A stretch of 43,808 bases of DNA from Desulfocucumis palustris (GCF_002933875.1 NZ_BFAV01000124.1:1-43808); one strand, 5' to 3'. Numbered from the stretch's first letter, positions 8,382 to 18,764 are shown. Numbers and translations are program-made. Notes: a model not told the origin generated them from the sequence alone.

Positions 8382-9764
8382 TCAATATTCCCACTCAAAG
8401 TCTTCAACTTCCGGGAACTCTTTCAAGGCTTCCTTCATAAGGGAGCAAATGCGCTGGACCCCTTCCTCAGTTTTTGCCTCGCAGCGGGCCACCAGCATGG
8501 GCTGGGTGTTGGAAGCCCGCACCAGGCCCCAGCCGTCGCCAAAGAGCACCCTTGCCCCGTCCACATCAACCACGGGATATTCCCGCTTAAAACGCTCACC
8601 CAACTGGCAGACCACCTTGAATTTATCCTGGTCCGGGCAAGGAACCCTGGTTTCAGCCGTGGAGTAATACTTCGGTATGCCCGAGAGCATCTTTGAGAGC
8701 GGCACATCGGAATTGGATAGTATCCTGAAAAGCCGGCCGGCAGCATAAAAGGCGTCGTCAAAACCGTAAAACTCGTCTGCAAAAAAAATGTGCCCGGACA
8801 TCTCCCCGGTGAAGACCGCCCCTATTTCCTTCATCTTTGCTTTGATCAAGGAGTGACCCGTCTTGTAGAAGAAAGAGATTCCACCAAGGCGTTCCACCTC
8901 GTCCACCAGGGCCTGGGAGCACTTCACTTCGATGATGGCCTGGGCTCCGGGATGTTTCGGCATAATTTCCCACCAGTAAAGGCACATCAGCTTATCTCCC
9001 CAAATAATATTCCCGGCCTCGTCCACTACCCCGATGCGGTCCGCATCGCCGTCAAAGGCTACGCCAAGATCCGCCCGCCCTTCCAGCACCGTTCTTTTCA
9101 ACTCCACCAGATTGGCCGTCTTCACCGGGTCCGGTTGGTGATTCGGGAAGGAGCCGTCAGATTCACAGTACAGCGGTATCACCCGGCAGCCCCAGTTCTC
9201 CAATATTTTTTCAGCAAACAAGGCGGCCGTGCCGTTGCCGCAGTCCACAGCCACCTTTAGCTTGCGCGGGCCAAGCTGTATTTTTTCCATCAGCATATTC
9301 AGGTATGGGGCTATGGCGTCTCCCTTTTCAAGGCTTCCGGAAGCAGCCGGAAACTTCCCGCCCAGCATTAATTCTTTAAGCTTCTGTATATCATCCCCGT
9401 AGATGGCTCCGTCCCGCAAGGTCATCTTAAATCCGTTTTCTTCCGGTGGATTGTGGCTGCCGGTGATCATCACCGCAGCGTCGACACAAAAGTGGACCCT
9501 GGCGTAATAAAGTACCGGCGTAACCACCAGACCTATATCCATCACGTCGCAGCCCACATACATAAGCCCCTTTACCAGGGCGTCCCGCAGCCGTTCGGAA
9601 CTGAGGCGGTTGTCCCTCCCCACCGCAACCTTATATAACCCCTTTTGTACGGCCATAGTTCCAAAAGCTTTACCCAGAAGTGTTACAACCTCATCGGTCA
9701 AATCCCGCTCAGCCACGCCCCGGATGTCATATTGGCGAAAAATATGTTCATTAACAGTTACCAT
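8382..9764 (-). CDS. manB: Phosphomannomutase/phosphoglucomutase
   Basis: A 460-residue alpha-D-phosphohexomutase. It has the phosphoserine loop TGSHNP (Ser103), the magnesium loop DGDADR (239-244), the sugar-binding GEMSGH motif and the C-terminal phosphate-binding RASNTQPM loop. It converts mannose-6-phosphate to mannose-1-phosphate and often also glucose-6-phosphate to glucose-1-phosphate, so it can feed both ManC and GalU. AAAGGAGG precedes the ATG. It sits between manC and manA in one run of closely spaced genes. Confidence 0.93.
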   Translation of the reverse strand: MVTVNEHIFRQYDIRGVAERDLTDEVVTLLGKAFGTMAVQKGLYKVAVGRDNRLSSERLRDALVKGLMYVGCDVMDIGLVVTPVLYYARVHFCVDAAVMITGSHNPPEENGFKMTLRDGAIYGDDIQKLKELMLGGKFPAASGSLEKGDAIAPYLNMLMEKIQLGPRKLKVAVDCGNGTAALFAEKILENWGCRVIPLYCESDGSFPNHQPDPVKTANLVELKRTVLEGRADLGVAFDGDADRIGVVDEAGNIIWGDKLMCLYWWEIMPKHPGAQAIIEVKCSQALVDEVERLGGISFFYKTGHSLIKAKMKEIGAVFTGEMSGHIFFADEFYGFDDAFYAAGRLFRILSNSDVPLSKMLSGIPKYYSTAETRVPCPDQDKFKVVCQLGERFKREYPVVDVDGARVLFGDGWGLVRASNTQPMLVARCEAKTEEGVQRICSLMKEALKEFPEVEDFEWEY

Positions 9765-9800
9765 ATTGAAATTCCTCCTTTAAACTGCATATGTTAGACA

Positions 9801-10874
9801 TTACAATACTTCATCCAGACCTCTGTCCTTAAAAGCCTGCACGACCTTCTTTATCTCCTGGGCCCGTTCCTTGCTGCATACCAGCATGCTGTCGCGGTCG
9901 TTTACCACTATTAAACCCTCTACTCCTATGACACCAACCGTCTTGCCAGGAGAATAAATAAAGGTATCCCTTGTGTCCAGCAAAACCCCCCGGCCCTCAA
10001 TGATATTTCCCCGTTCATCCTTTTCAGCATAGCGCTCCAGGGCGGTCCAGGAACCGATGTCATCCCAGCCGAAATCTCCCCGCATCACCAGAACACAGTC
10101 CGCCTTTTCCAAAATACCGTAGTCCACCGAAATCCTGGGCAGCTCCGCGTAAACCTCTTCCAGTACGGCCGGGTATTGTTCCGTCCCCATGGCCTGTCCA
10201 ATTTTATTTAAACCCCGGGCGAGCTGCGGGGTGTGTTTTTCAATCAACTGACGAATCAAATCCAGCCGCCAGATAAACATGCCGCTGTTCCACAGGTAAT
10301 TTCCGCAAGCAAGCAACCTGACAGCCTTGGCGTAGTCGGGCTTCTCCAAAAACTGAAAAACCCGGTATGCGGGCACTCCGGCAAAGGTATCCAGCATCTC
10401 ATCCTGACAAATGTAGCCGTATCCTGTCTCTGGCCTGTGGGGGGTAATGCCGATGGTAACGATTTCCTGCCCCCGCCAGGCCGCCACCACCGCGCTCTTA
10501 AGCACTTCCTGGAAGCAGGGCACGTCACTTATATAATGGTCCGCCGGCAGCACAATCATTACCTCCCGGGGGTCTTTACGCTCCAAAATCAATGCGGCAA
10601 GTCCAATGGCAGCCGCTGTATCCCGGCCGAAAGGCTCGATGAGAATGTTTTCCTGCGGCAGGTGCGGCACTTGCTCCATGATGATATCTTTAAAATCCGC
10701 ACCTGCCACTATGTATGTACCGGATATTCCAACCAGATTCTCCACCCGCTCCACAGTAAGCTGGAGCATGGTCTTGTCGCCTACCAGATTCAAAAACTGC
10801 TTTGGCGCCGCCATACGGCTGCGGGGCCAAAACCTCTCACCCCGTCCGCCAGCCATAATCACCGCAAAAGGCAT
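9801..10874 (-). CDS. manC: Mannose-1-phosphate guanylyltransferase
   Basis: A 357-residue GDP-mannose pyrophosphorylase. It starts with AVIMAGGRGERFWPRSR, the nucleotide-binding signature, and contains the FLEKPD motif and the VDYGILEKAD stretch typical of the family. It lacks the C-terminal isomerase domain of fused enzymes, which agrees with a separate manA. The product GDP-mannose is the donor for mannosyltransferases, presumably some of those at 14.5-23.3 kb. AAGGGGG lies 10 bases before the ATG. Confidence 0.93.
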   Translation of the reverse strand: MPFAVIMAGGRGERFWPRSRMAAPKQFLNLVGDKTMLQLTVERVENLVGISGTYIVAGADFKDIIMEQVPHLPQENILIEPFGRDTAAAIGLAALILERKDPREVMIVLPADHYISDVPCFQEVLKSAVVAAWRGQEIVTIGITPHRPETGYGYICQDEMLDTFAGVPAYRVFQFLEKPDYAKAVRLLACGNYLWNSGMFIWRLDLIRQLIEKHTPQLARGLNKIGQAMGTEQYPAVLEEVYAELPRISVDYGILEKADCVLVMRGDFGWDDIGSWTALERYAEKDERGNIIEGRGVLLDTRDTFIYSPGKTVGVIGVEGLIVVNDRDSMLVCSKERAQEIKKVVQAFKDRGLDEVL

Positions 10875-10937
10875 ATCTTTTCATCCCCCTTAATCATGTT
10901 GCCACAGGCTGAAATAATGCAGGATGCATCATAAGAA

Positions 10938-11777
10938 CTACATGTAATTCAGAGCTTTCAACTTTTCCACATAAATATAAGGCACTCTAATTCTCCCCAT
11001 TAAAATTTCACCGGTGTTGCCGCCGTGGCAGTCAGACCCTCCGGTTACGGCCAGGCCGAGGCTTTCAGCAATGCCTTTGTATTTTTGCACGTCCTCTTCG
11101 CTGTGTTTGGTATGATAAACCTCTACGCCCTGCAGTCCCCTGCTCACCAGATATTCGATATCAGCGCGGTCCAGTTTCACCTGCTTTTTAAAGAACCCGG
11201 GATGGGCCAGAACGGCGACTCCACCGGCGTTTCTGATAGCCTCTACGGCTTCACCGGGGTTTATCTCATACCTCTCCACGTAAGCCCTGCCGTTTTTTCC
11301 TATAAAATTTTCGGTGAAAGCCTCCTTTATTTCACTGACGTATTTTTTATCCATAAGGGCCTGCGCTATATGAGGCCTGCCCACAAAACCGGAACCAGCC
11401 CGGCTTACCACTTCTTGCCAGGTGACATCCAGTCCCAGCCTCCCCAGTTTGTCCACCATCTGCCTGGCCCGTTCGATTCTGCAGGCCATAATATGTTTTA
11501 ACATGTCCAGAAATACGGTAGAGCGCCAGTCTATAAAGTATCCCAATATGTGGACCTCGCCGCCTTTATACAGTGTGGAAAGTTCCACGCAAGGCAGCAC
11601 CTCAACGCCCTGCTCGCTGCCAGCGGCCAGGGCCTCTTCAATGCCGCCCACACTGTCGTGGTCGGCAATGGCTATGCAGCGGAAACCCATCTTTTTCGCA
11701 AGGACTACCACCTCACCGGGAGTCAGCTTACCGTCCGAGGCGGTGGAGTGAATGTGCAAGTCGGCAAATCCTGCCAA
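10938..11777 (-). CDS. PHP-domain phosphoesterase
   Basis: A 279-residue metal-dependent phosphoesterase of the PHP family. The metal-binding motifs are in order: DLHIHS at the N-terminus, IADHDS, HPG and GSDCHGG near the end. The overall form is that of the TrpH/YciV (RNase AM) group, which hydrolyses nucleoside 3',5'-bisphosphates or short RNA. The start is a TTG preceded by GAGGTG 7 bases upstream. In an operon with an APS kinase and a sulfotransferase, a 3',5'-bisphosphate hydrolase could remove the PAP left by sulfation; this is an inference only. Confidence 0.85.
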   Translation of the reverse strand: MAGFADLHIHSTASDGKLTPGEVVVLAKKMGFRCIAIADHDSVGGIEEALAAGSEQGVEVLPCVELSTLYKGGEVHILGYFIDWRSTVFLDMLKHIMACRIERARQMVDKLGRLGLDVTWQEVVSRAGSGFVGRPHIAQALMDKKYVSEIKEAFTENFIGKNGRAYVERYEINPGEAVEAIRNAGGVAVLAHPGFFKKQVKLDRADIEYLVSRGLQGVEVYHTKHSEEDVQKYKGIAESLGLAVTGGSDCHGGNTGEILMGRIRVPYIYVEKLKALNYM

Positions 11778-11798
11778 TGGAATACACCTCTTCTTTTC

Positions 11799-12335
11799 TC
11801 AACGTCCGTTTACAATGAATTTAACTAACCGCTGCCGTGAAACCATATTTTTTACAAAACATAGTATGATGATGCCGCCAATCACCTCCGGTAAAAAATA
11901 ACGCGGTTCGGTTAATAGATTTAGCCACAGCTGAAACCAATTCTCCGGGTGTCCCTTTGGAAATGTACAGCCGTAGGCAGGCCACAGGAAAGTGTGGGGG
12001 TAAAGCCACATGCCATCCAAAATATGATGTATGATACAGCCCCCGGCCACCACCAACATACTAGTCTTCCTGTATTTACACCAAACCAAAGCTCCCAAAG
12101 CTGAAAGAAATAGCAAAAATAGCAAGGTGTGGCTGTATATGCGTCCGTTTCCAATTGTTTCCCTGAAAACAATCCCGCCCAAGGGCTTGTCAATAATATC
12201 GGGAAGTATGGACCCCAGGATTACAAGCCTGTAGTCGATAAATTCAGAGATTCCCTTTGTTCCCCGGTATTCCATCACTTTCTTGATGCCTCTGGCCATC
12301 CCCAGCGTAATGCCAATATGAGCTAACAGCAGCAT
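11799..12335 (-). CDS. YdjM-like membrane-bound metal-dependent hydrolase
   Basis: A 178-residue polytopic membrane protein, about four helices, with the scattered His/Asp pattern of the YdjM/DUF457 family: AHIGITLG at the start, GSILPDIIDKP, YSHTLLF and HHILDGMW. These residues form a putative metal site at the membrane face. The reaction is unknown. GAGG lies 7 bases before the ATG. It lies between the flippase and the PHP gene and is probably co-transcribed. Confidence 0.7.
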   Translation of the reverse strand: MLLLAHIGITLGMARGIKKVMEYRGTKGISEFIDYRLVILGSILPDIIDKPLGGIVFRETIGNGRIYSHTLLFLLFLSALGALVWCKYRKTSMLVVAGGCIIHHILDGMWLYPHTFLWPAYGCTFPKGHPENWFQLWLNLLTEPRYFLPEVIGGIIILCFVKNMVSRQRLVKFIVNGR

Positions 12336-12379
12336 TTTTTAACCTCAAAAAACCATTACTTGAACCGAAATAAATCTTA

Positions 12380-13708
12380 TTATTGCACTTGAGCTGAAGT
12401 GACATAACTCTCTTTTAGCGCAATCCAGAGAGGCCTGAATACCAATATTGATAAAACCAGGTGAGCGGTTAAATAAGCCATACCTATCCCAGGCAGTCCC
12501 ACACGGCCCAGCCAGAAATAACCTACACCCAGGGCAACGATTGACAGGAAGCTGGTTTGAGCAATAATCAAGTATATTTGTTTTTTCACCTGGTTAACCG
12601 TGATGTAGAGTGTGTTAATACATTGAGGTATTACTGCAATTGCTAAATAAATCAAAACCGTTGTTCCCTTCTCCGAATAGCCGGGACCGAAGAAATGCAG
12701 CAACCAGCCACCTAAAAGCACCATGGCGCCAACCGCCGGAATTGATATGCCAAGGGACAACAGCAAAACCTTGCGCCCATCCCGACCCAATTTCTTCGGG
12801 TCGTGGGAGCCTTCAGCCAATAGGGACTGGGAAATACCATTGGGGATGACCGACAGTACCATTGTCATCATCCAGGACACGTAAAAGTAAGCACTGTTTT
12901 CAGGACCCACGATATTTAAAACCATGAGCGGGTAAATATATTGAGGAGCCATGTTCAGTAGATTTGCCGCGTAGTTGGCAAAGGAATATGGAAGGACTTT
13001 TTGCATGATGTCTTTTGCAATTGCAGGCCGCGGGAAATATCCCTCATATACTTTTGGCAAAAAAAACAGCCAGGTTATCAAAACACCGACAGCAAATCCT
13101 GTTCCCATCCCGGCAAAAATACCGAAGCTCCCCCAGTGGGCAAATATTAGAATCGGCAAGGGAATCTTGAAAACACTAATGATGGTGTTTTTCCAAAACA
13201 CATATTTGGACATCCTTCCGGCTATTAAAGAACCGTCGGTTAGCCCGGATAAAGCGGTAGTCGCAGTAAAAAACATGAATAACAATAGAAACACAATATT
13301 TTCCCTGACAAATCCCAGGGCCGGTGACCAGTATTTTATTCCTGAAAGGTATATGATTGCCCCGCTAAGAGACACCACACCAACCAGGGTAAAGGCGGCA
13401 TTAATCAATAGTACCGCTCTTTCTCTCGATTCCGATACAAAACGAATGAGGCCGATTCTGAGGCCCAAACCGGCTAATATAGCCACCAAGCTTGAAGCTG
13501 AGACCAGAGCAGAGCCGATACCCACCTGGGCAGGCTCAAAAAAACGCGCCATAATGTTCCAATAAACAAATCCAAAGAAGCTAGTTGATACATTGCTCAG
13601 CATTAAATAAAATGCGTTACTGTATAAAGATGAATTCTTTGACTTTAAATATAAATCCAGGAAAAAACGTGAACCAGTCAAGCGGACCTCATGAACGTGG
13701 TTTTCCAA
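12380..13708 (-). CDS. Polysaccharide flippase-like protein (MOP superfamily)
   Basis: A 442-residue integral membrane protein with about 12 hydrophobic helices and an N-terminal FYLMLSNVSTSFFGFVYW stretch typical of Wzx/MurJ-like oligosaccharide exporters. It probably moves a lipid-linked glycan across the membrane. The start is taken as TTG with AAAGGG upstream, but a few codons either way are possible. Its place at the head of the mannose block and beside the glycosyltransferases fits this role. Confidence 0.8.
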   Translation of the reverse strand: MENHVHEVRLTGSRFFLDLYLKSKNSSLYSNAFYLMLSNVSTSFFGFVYWNIMARFFEPAQVGIGSALVSASSLVAILAGLGLRIGLIRFVSESRERAVLLINAAFTLVGVVSLSGAIIYLSGIKYWSPALGFVRENIVFLLLFMFFTATTALSGLTDGSLIAGRMSKYVFWKNTIISVFKIPLPILIFAHWGSFGIFAGMGTGFAVGVLITWLFFLPKVYEGYFPRPAIAKDIMQKVLPYSFANYAANLLNMAPQYIYPLMVLNIVGPENSAYFYVSWMMTMVLSVIPNGISQSLLAEGSHDPKKLGRDGRKVLLLSLGISIPAVGAMVLLGGWLLHFFGPGYSEKGTTVLIYLAIAVIPQCINTLYITVNQVKKQIYLIIAQTSFLSIVALGVGYFWLGRVGLPGIGMAYLTAHLVLSILVFRPLWIALKESYVTSAQVQ

Positions 13709-13836
13709 AACAAATCAACCCTTTATTTCATAAACTTATATTTATTTTGCTTTCAATTATCATTTCTTCTCTAAGCACATTCTCATAAAACTGAACATTA
13801 AGTAATTCAGTATCTCCACAAACTCATTTTTCTCTT

Positions 13837-14457
13837 TTATATAGAACGAATTTCAATAATTTCTTTTCTTAATAAATACCTGATTATCTTGTTAACTGAC
13901 TCTTCAGTCGAATCTTTATCTGTTTCTATAATGATTTCCGGATTTTCAGGCTCTTCATATGGTGCAGTTATGCCAGTAAATCCATATATCTTACCTATAC
14001 GCGCTTTCTTATATAAACCTTTTGGATCTCTTTTTTCACATACATTCAAGGGGCACTTAGTATATATTTCAATAAATTCTCCACGCTCAACCAATTGGCG
14101 GGCCGCCTTTCTATCCTCACGGTACGGTGAAATAAATGCAGTTATCACTAAAATATTGGCATCCACAAAAAGCTTTGCCACTTCTGCTATGCGGCGAATA
14201 TTTTCCCTGCGGTCTTCCGGATTGAAGCCTAAATCCTTATTTAAACCGTGTCTTATATTGTCACCATCAAGAATATACGTGTGTACCTCCATCTCATTCA
14301 GCCGGCATTCCAATGCATTTGCAAGGGTAGATTTACCTGAAGCCGATAATCCGGTAATCCATAAAATGCAACTTTTATGTTTTTTTAATTTTCTTCTTTG
14401 CTCTTTATTAAGAGTAGATACATGCCATAATATATTTGCTATTTCATTTTTCACCAT
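13837..14457 (-). CDS. cysC: Adenylylsulfate kinase (APS kinase)
   Basis: A 206-residue kinase that phosphorylates adenylylsulfate to PAPS. The P-loop GLSASGKST, the [10 protein letters not shown] and [12 protein letters not shown] substrate loops, the KGLYKKAR lid and FTGITAPYE are all present. AGGTG lies just before the ATG. No ATP sulfurylase or PAPS reductase gene is near. With a sulfotransferase 3.5 kb away in the same cluster, its likely job is to supply PAPS for sulfation of the glycan rather than for assimilation. Confidence 0.93.
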   Translation of the reverse strand: MVKNEIANILWHVSTLNKEQRRKLKKHKSCILWITGLSASGKSTLANALECRLNEMEVHTYILDGDNIRHGLNKDLGFNPEDRRENIRRIAEVAKLFVDANILVITAFISPYREDRKAARQLVERGEFIEIYTKCPLNVCEKRDPKGLYKKARIGKIYGFTGITAPYEEPENPEIIIETDKDSTEESVNKIIRYLLRKEIIEIRSI

Positions 14458-14530
14458 TTTTTCACCTCAATCACTATTGTACAGCAATTGCCCATTTTTT
14501 GGTTAAATATTATTATATTATAGTTATTTA

Positions 14531-15577
14531 TTAATAGCTGCTTTTCAATAAATATTTATATACATTTAATACTTTTGGAGCAATTTTATTCCATTCAAAT
14601 TCTTCTAATACATGTTTTTCAAGCACTTTTTCTTTGGTAATCTCTTTTATTGCCATCACCAGCTTTTCTGCAGTTAACTCTCCATCATAAGTTATTACAT
14701 AATTACCACCTAATATATCCTTCAATTCTTTAAAAGCTCCAACAGAAGGAACCATAATGGGACAATTAAAAGTCAGAGCCATAAAAGCACTTCCAGAATT
14801 CAATATTTCACCATAAGGAAATATCATTAAATCAGAAGCATTAACATATATTTGTAACATGTTATCAGGAATGAAATCGAGAAATAATATTATTTTATCG
14901 AACTTACTTGCCTCATATTTTATTATCTCACCCAATTGAACATCACTAGGCTTTCCAGCAACAAGTAGATACACATTTTCATCAGATATTTCTTTGAATA
15001 CTTTTATTAATTTCTCTAAATTTTTGTATGGCCTTATTTGACCTACAAATGAAACAACTTTTGCTTTCAAAGGTATATCAAGAAATATTCTTGATTCATC
15101 TCTATCTACTTTATTAGGATATATTTCCCTATAATTACCATGCGGTACAACAAAACCTGGCATTCTTTTTAATATTGGGTATATATTTAATAAAGCTTTC
15201 TTTCCTTCCTCACTCAAGCTTATATGACCATCAATTAAACTAATAAACTTTGACATATACCATTTCTCAAATCTAGGATAATAATTTTCATGAGAATGCA
15301 AATTATGCACTGTCCACAATATTTTAGTTCCACGCATTTTTATGCTTATTAAAATAATAAGCAATATCAATGATTTAATATAAACAATTATCCTATTTTT
15401 ATTATTTAAAACAGCATCCGGCCAATTAATATGCAGAATATCAAATTTTCCTTGCACCAATCTGTTGATTGAAAACTCTTCCACCATAACTCCGATATTT
15501 ACTAAATGAGTTGACAATAGCCAGTTGTAAGGATTCTCATTTTTATTTTTAAAAGCTGGCCATGCAAGAACTCTCAT
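14531..15577 (-). CDS. GT-B fold glycosyltransferase
   Basis: A 348-residue glycosyltransferase of the GT4-like type. The C-terminal half shows the donor-binding domain: VSFVGQIRPYKNLEKLIKVF, YVNASDLMIFPYGEILNSGS and a GSAFMAL region in place of the usual EAMA box. The N-terminal half (FDILHINWP, WTVHNLH) is acceptor-binding. No membrane anchor is clear, though a hydrophobic stretch at about 85-100 could bind the membrane. Very A+T-rich. AAAGGTGG precedes the ATG. Sugar and linkage cannot be told from sequence. Confidence 0.85.
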   Translation of the reverse strand: MRVLAWPAFKNKNENPYNWLLSTHLVNIGVMVEEFSINRLVQGKFDILHINWPDAVLNNKNRIIVYIKSLILLIILISIKMRGTKILWTVHNLHSHENYYPRFEKWYMSKFISLIDGHISLSEEGKKALLNIYPILKRMPGFVVPHGNYREIYPNKVDRDESRIFLDIPLKAKVVSFVGQIRPYKNLEKLIKVFKEISDENVYLLVAGKPSDVQLGEIIKYEASKFDKIILFLDFIPDNMLQIYVNASDLMIFPYGEILNSGSAFMALTFNCPIMVPSVGAFKELKDILGGNYVITYDGELTAEKLVMAIKEITKEKVLEKHVLEEFEWNKIAPKVLNVYKYLLKSSY

Positions 15578-15688
15578 TGCAAACCACCTTTCTATCTTAT
15601 TTCACAACAAACAATATATTAATACCACTTTTATAATTAATATTAATTCTATAAATATTTAACAAATAATGCTTTTAATGAGGATTAA

Positions 15689-17890
15689 TTATTTTATATT
15701 AACACCTGACCACAACTGACTATTACCAACATCAAATAATTTATTTCTATTTTTAACTATCTCACTAAACTTGTATTGATTATCGTCTTCTTCTTTCAAA
15801 CTCACAGTATAGGATTTTTTTTGCGCACCATTTTTTTTATACAACTTTAGTTCTTCCTTTGCCAAATTCCACTTTCTAAAAAGCACAAAGGAATTTTTAT
15901 TGCGATTATTTATTAAGTTATCATTAATTTTATAATCATATAAATATTCATCCAGTAATATCTTTCCATATTTATCTGTAGCTATGCTACAACTTTTTGG
16001 AATAATATTTTTTGCCAATTTAAAAGAAGCGATCTCTGAACTTGTTAAAATTGGATAGTCAAATTTACCATAGGATAAAGAATACGATGTTGGAACATCA
16101 TTAGTTATCTCATAAATAAAACCAGAACTAAACAGAAGATATGGCATCAGAATCAACCTGGCAATTATTGCTGCTACTTTTGAGGTTTGGTATTTTTTTA
16201 CAATCAAAAACTTTTTACTATATTCCACTAAAGCTTCAATACCTATCACAAAGTAAATAGCCAAAAAAATTAACGAAAAATGATATATCCTTGTTGCATT
16301 AAGCGAACTAGAAAAATAAGGCATAAAAACACTTAAAAATAGAATTATAAACGCACCAATAGATAAAGCAATATATTCAATACTTAATTTATTGTTTTTT
16401 ACTTCCTTTAAACATTTTACAAATCCTACGACAATCATAAACTGTATAAAATACTGCAACAATAACAAACAATAACGCTGGATTGATATATTTTTGGGAG
16501 CCGCCAATCCAACAGCCATAAGAGTACCATAGTCCCTTGATTCTGACGAAAACAATTCGTTAATATTTATCAGCATATGATTTGCTAAATTAATAATTGA
16601 AGTAAATGAGGAGGATGAGCCAATATAAATATACCAGGACAAACAAAACACAATAAATGTTATTATATATGTTAAGTTTATAAATTCTTTCTCTTTCTTT
16701 TTATTATTTACCCTACATAAAATATTGTAGAAAAAATATGAAGCCACAAGGACTATTAACATCAAATATGACAAACCATAATGAGATACAACCAGAGAAA
16801 AGACTAATATTAACATAATAACTTTCTTCTGTAAACTTTTTATTTCCTTAAAAAAAATCATAAAGACCAAACATACCAAAAACAATTCAGCAATCTGCTG
16901 CCTGGCCAATTGAATCATTTCCATGAAAAAGACCCATAAAGAAGTAAATATAAAAACTGACACTACGGCATAATCTTTATTTGTTTGTGACTGATAAATT
17001 TTAAACAATATTAAAGGCACAAAAGAATAAATTATAGGGTATATTATTTTTAGCACCCATAATGAATCAATATTTATCATTATACTGAGTATTGGGGGCA
17101 ACATCATTACACTCAGCATCGAGGCATAATTATAATATTGTTGATAATCCCATACACCATTCAGCAGCACTTGATTTTGCAAGAAAAATTCCTTATGAAT
17201 ATCCCACCCCATAAGACCGGGAGATATTAATGACGTATGCAAAAGTAAAGCGAGTGAAATATTAAACACCACAAAAGGATATAGTTCTTTATTTATAAAT
17301 CCTACTGCTGCCATTATAAATGTAAATACTATGAGCGTTATCAATATTAACAAAATCATATTATTACTAAAATAATTAACGCAATAACTTCCGGTAACAC
17401 TTAAAACCGGTAAACATATTAGAAACAGGCCAATTAAAATGTGTTTTATTTCATAGCAATCCTTATTCTCCGGATTAGAATTTTTATTCGGCTCCTCTTT
17501 CTCAAACTTGAAAACCATCAAACTTAAAACTATTAACATTAATTCAATTGAGACAGTTAAAGGAATTTTACTGATGGGGTCTTTTACACCAAAGTATGGC
17601 AAAAATAAATTAACCAAGAAACCCAAAAACATTAAAATAGATATACTTATTGCCAGAGATACTGCTATAACACATATTAAATCACGTATTTTTGCATTGA
17701 TAGCTCTTAGAAAAATTATTCCAGGTAAAAATAAAAGATATATAAATACAACAAGGTAATTAATACCAAAAATTGTCGAGTTGAGAAAAATCTCTATTAA
17801 TGCCGCTATTTGCAATATAAATACAAAGGCCAAGAAGTTCTTTTTGTTCCAATTAATTGGATTAAAATTACTTTTATTAAATTCAAACAT
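15689..17890 (-). CDS. DUF2206 polytopic membrane protein
   Basis: A 733-residue protein with about 14-16 hydrophobic helices and a short soluble C-terminal part (after about 610). The GWDIHKEFFLQNQVLLNGVW stretch between helices, with acidic and basic residues next to a membrane loop, matches my recollection of DUF2206, a family known from methanogenic archaea and some Firmicutes. The arrangement resembles GT-C transferases or polymerases that use lipid-linked sugars, so a polymerase or glycosyl transfer role is plausible but unproven. AAGGGG precedes the ATG. Strongly A+T-rich. Confidence 0.65.
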   Translation of the reverse strand: MFEFNKSNFNPINWNKKNFLAFVFILQIAALIEIFLNSTIFGINYLVVFIYLLFLPGIIFLRAINAKIRDLICVIAVSLAISISILMFLGFLVNLFLPYFGVKDPISKIPLTVSIELMLIVLSLMVFKFEKEEPNKNSNPENKDCYEIKHILIGLFLICLPVLSVTGSYCVNYFSNNMILLILITLIVFTFIMAAVGFINKELYPFVVFNISLALLLHTSLISPGLMGWDIHKEFFLQNQVLLNGVWDYQQYYNYASMLSVMMLPPILSIMINIDSLWVLKIIYPIIYSFVPLILFKIYQSQTNKDYAVVSVFIFTSLWVFFMEMIQLARQQIAELFLVCLVFMIFFKEIKSLQKKVIMLILVFSLVVSHYGLSYLMLIVLVASYFFYNILCRVNNKKKEKEFINLTYIITFIVFCLSWYIYIGSSSSFTSIINLANHMLININELFSSESRDYGTLMAVGLAAPKNISIQRYCLLLLQYFIQFMIVVGFVKCLKEVKNNKLSIEYIALSIGAFIILFLSVFMPYFSSSLNATRIYHFSLIFLAIYFVIGIEALVEYSKKFLIVKKYQTSKVAAIIARLILMPYLLFSSGFIYEITNDVPTSYSLSYGKFDYPILTSSEIASFKLAKNIIPKSCSIATDKYGKILLDEYLYDYKINDNLINNRNKNSFVLFRKWNLAKEELKLYKKNGAQKKSYTVSLKEEDDNQYKFSEIVKNRNKLFDVGNSQLWSGVNIK

Positions 17891-17906
17891 TAATAATCCC
17901 CTTAAT

Positions 17907-18755
17907 TTATTGCCATCTTAATTTTTTTCCAATCAATTTTTCCAGCTCAATATTTTTTTCATAAAAATAATTTTGTAAAAACAATTTCTCCTTGGGGTCC
18001 ATTTGAGGCATAGTTTTTTCTTTATTAACTTTAATTATTTTATTTAGTAACACTGAATATTTTTTAAATTTAACAACTTTGGGTTGATAAATACATATTT
18101 TACTAACAATATTGTTTATTCTTTTACCCATCCATGATAATTCGTACGACTTATTTTTAGGACTGTCTAGCTCCACCAAAACGCTATTAATTCCTAAAAA
18201 TTTAAAACATTCATCTGCCACCCATTGAGGATTCTTTTTTAAATCCTCAAAAATAACAAATAAAAAATGATCAAAAGAGTAATATTTTAGCCATATCTTT
18301 ATTTGTCCTATATAATTACTTACATCTAAATAAAAAGTAGTATTTTTTATTGCTTCTTCAAAAGTTCTTTTTTCTCTTCCAGTTCTAACATTGTGCCAAT
18401 AACCTGAATATGTTCTTTCAATTGGATTTCTTAAAATATAAATAATTTTTGCATTAGGATTTAAAGAATATATTCGATTTGGAACTTCATTAAATTTATG
18501 CTGTGAAAGATTAACATCTAATCCACTTAATGGAGCCATTGCATAGCTTGTGGAGGCATCCAGACAAAAGCCATCTTCATAATTATTAAAACAAGACAAA
18601 TACCAATTTAATCCTTTATCGTAGTTGTGCGTAAAATAATGCGATTCTTTTGGTGTTGATACATTTATTTTAGGATGTTGATCTAATATATAACTTAATG
18701 AAGTTGTTCCAGCTTTTTGTGCCCCAATTAAATATACTTCCGGTGGAAATGCCAT
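17907..18755 (-). CDS. PAPS-dependent sulfotransferase
   Basis: A 282-residue protein of the Sulfotransfer_1 family. The 5'-phosphosulfate loop is LIGAQKAGTTSLSYIL near the N-terminus, and the 3'-phosphate-binding stretch is YILRNPIERTYSGYWH. These fit carbohydrate (heparan-type) sulfotransferases. It would transfer sulfate from PAPS, made by the neighbouring CysC, to a glycan. It begins 9 bases after the stop of the UDP-glucose dehydrogenase gene, so co-transcription is likely. The acceptor is unknown. Confidence 0.85.
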   Translation of the reverse strand: MAFPPEVYLIGAQKAGTTSLSYILDQHPKINVSTPKESHYFTHNYDKGLNWYLSCFNNYEDGFCLDASTSYAMAPLSGLDVNLSQHKFNEVPNRIYSLNPNAKIIYILRNPIERTYSGYWHNVRTGREKRTFEEAIKNTTFYLDVSNYIGQIKIWLKYYSFDHFLFVIFEDLKKNPQWVADECFKFLGINSVLVELDSPKNKSYELSWMGKRINNIVSKICIYQPKVVKFKKYSVLLNKIIKVNKEKTMPQMDPKEKLFLQNYFYEKNIELEKLIGKKLRWQ

Positions 18756-18764
18756 TTAAATCAA

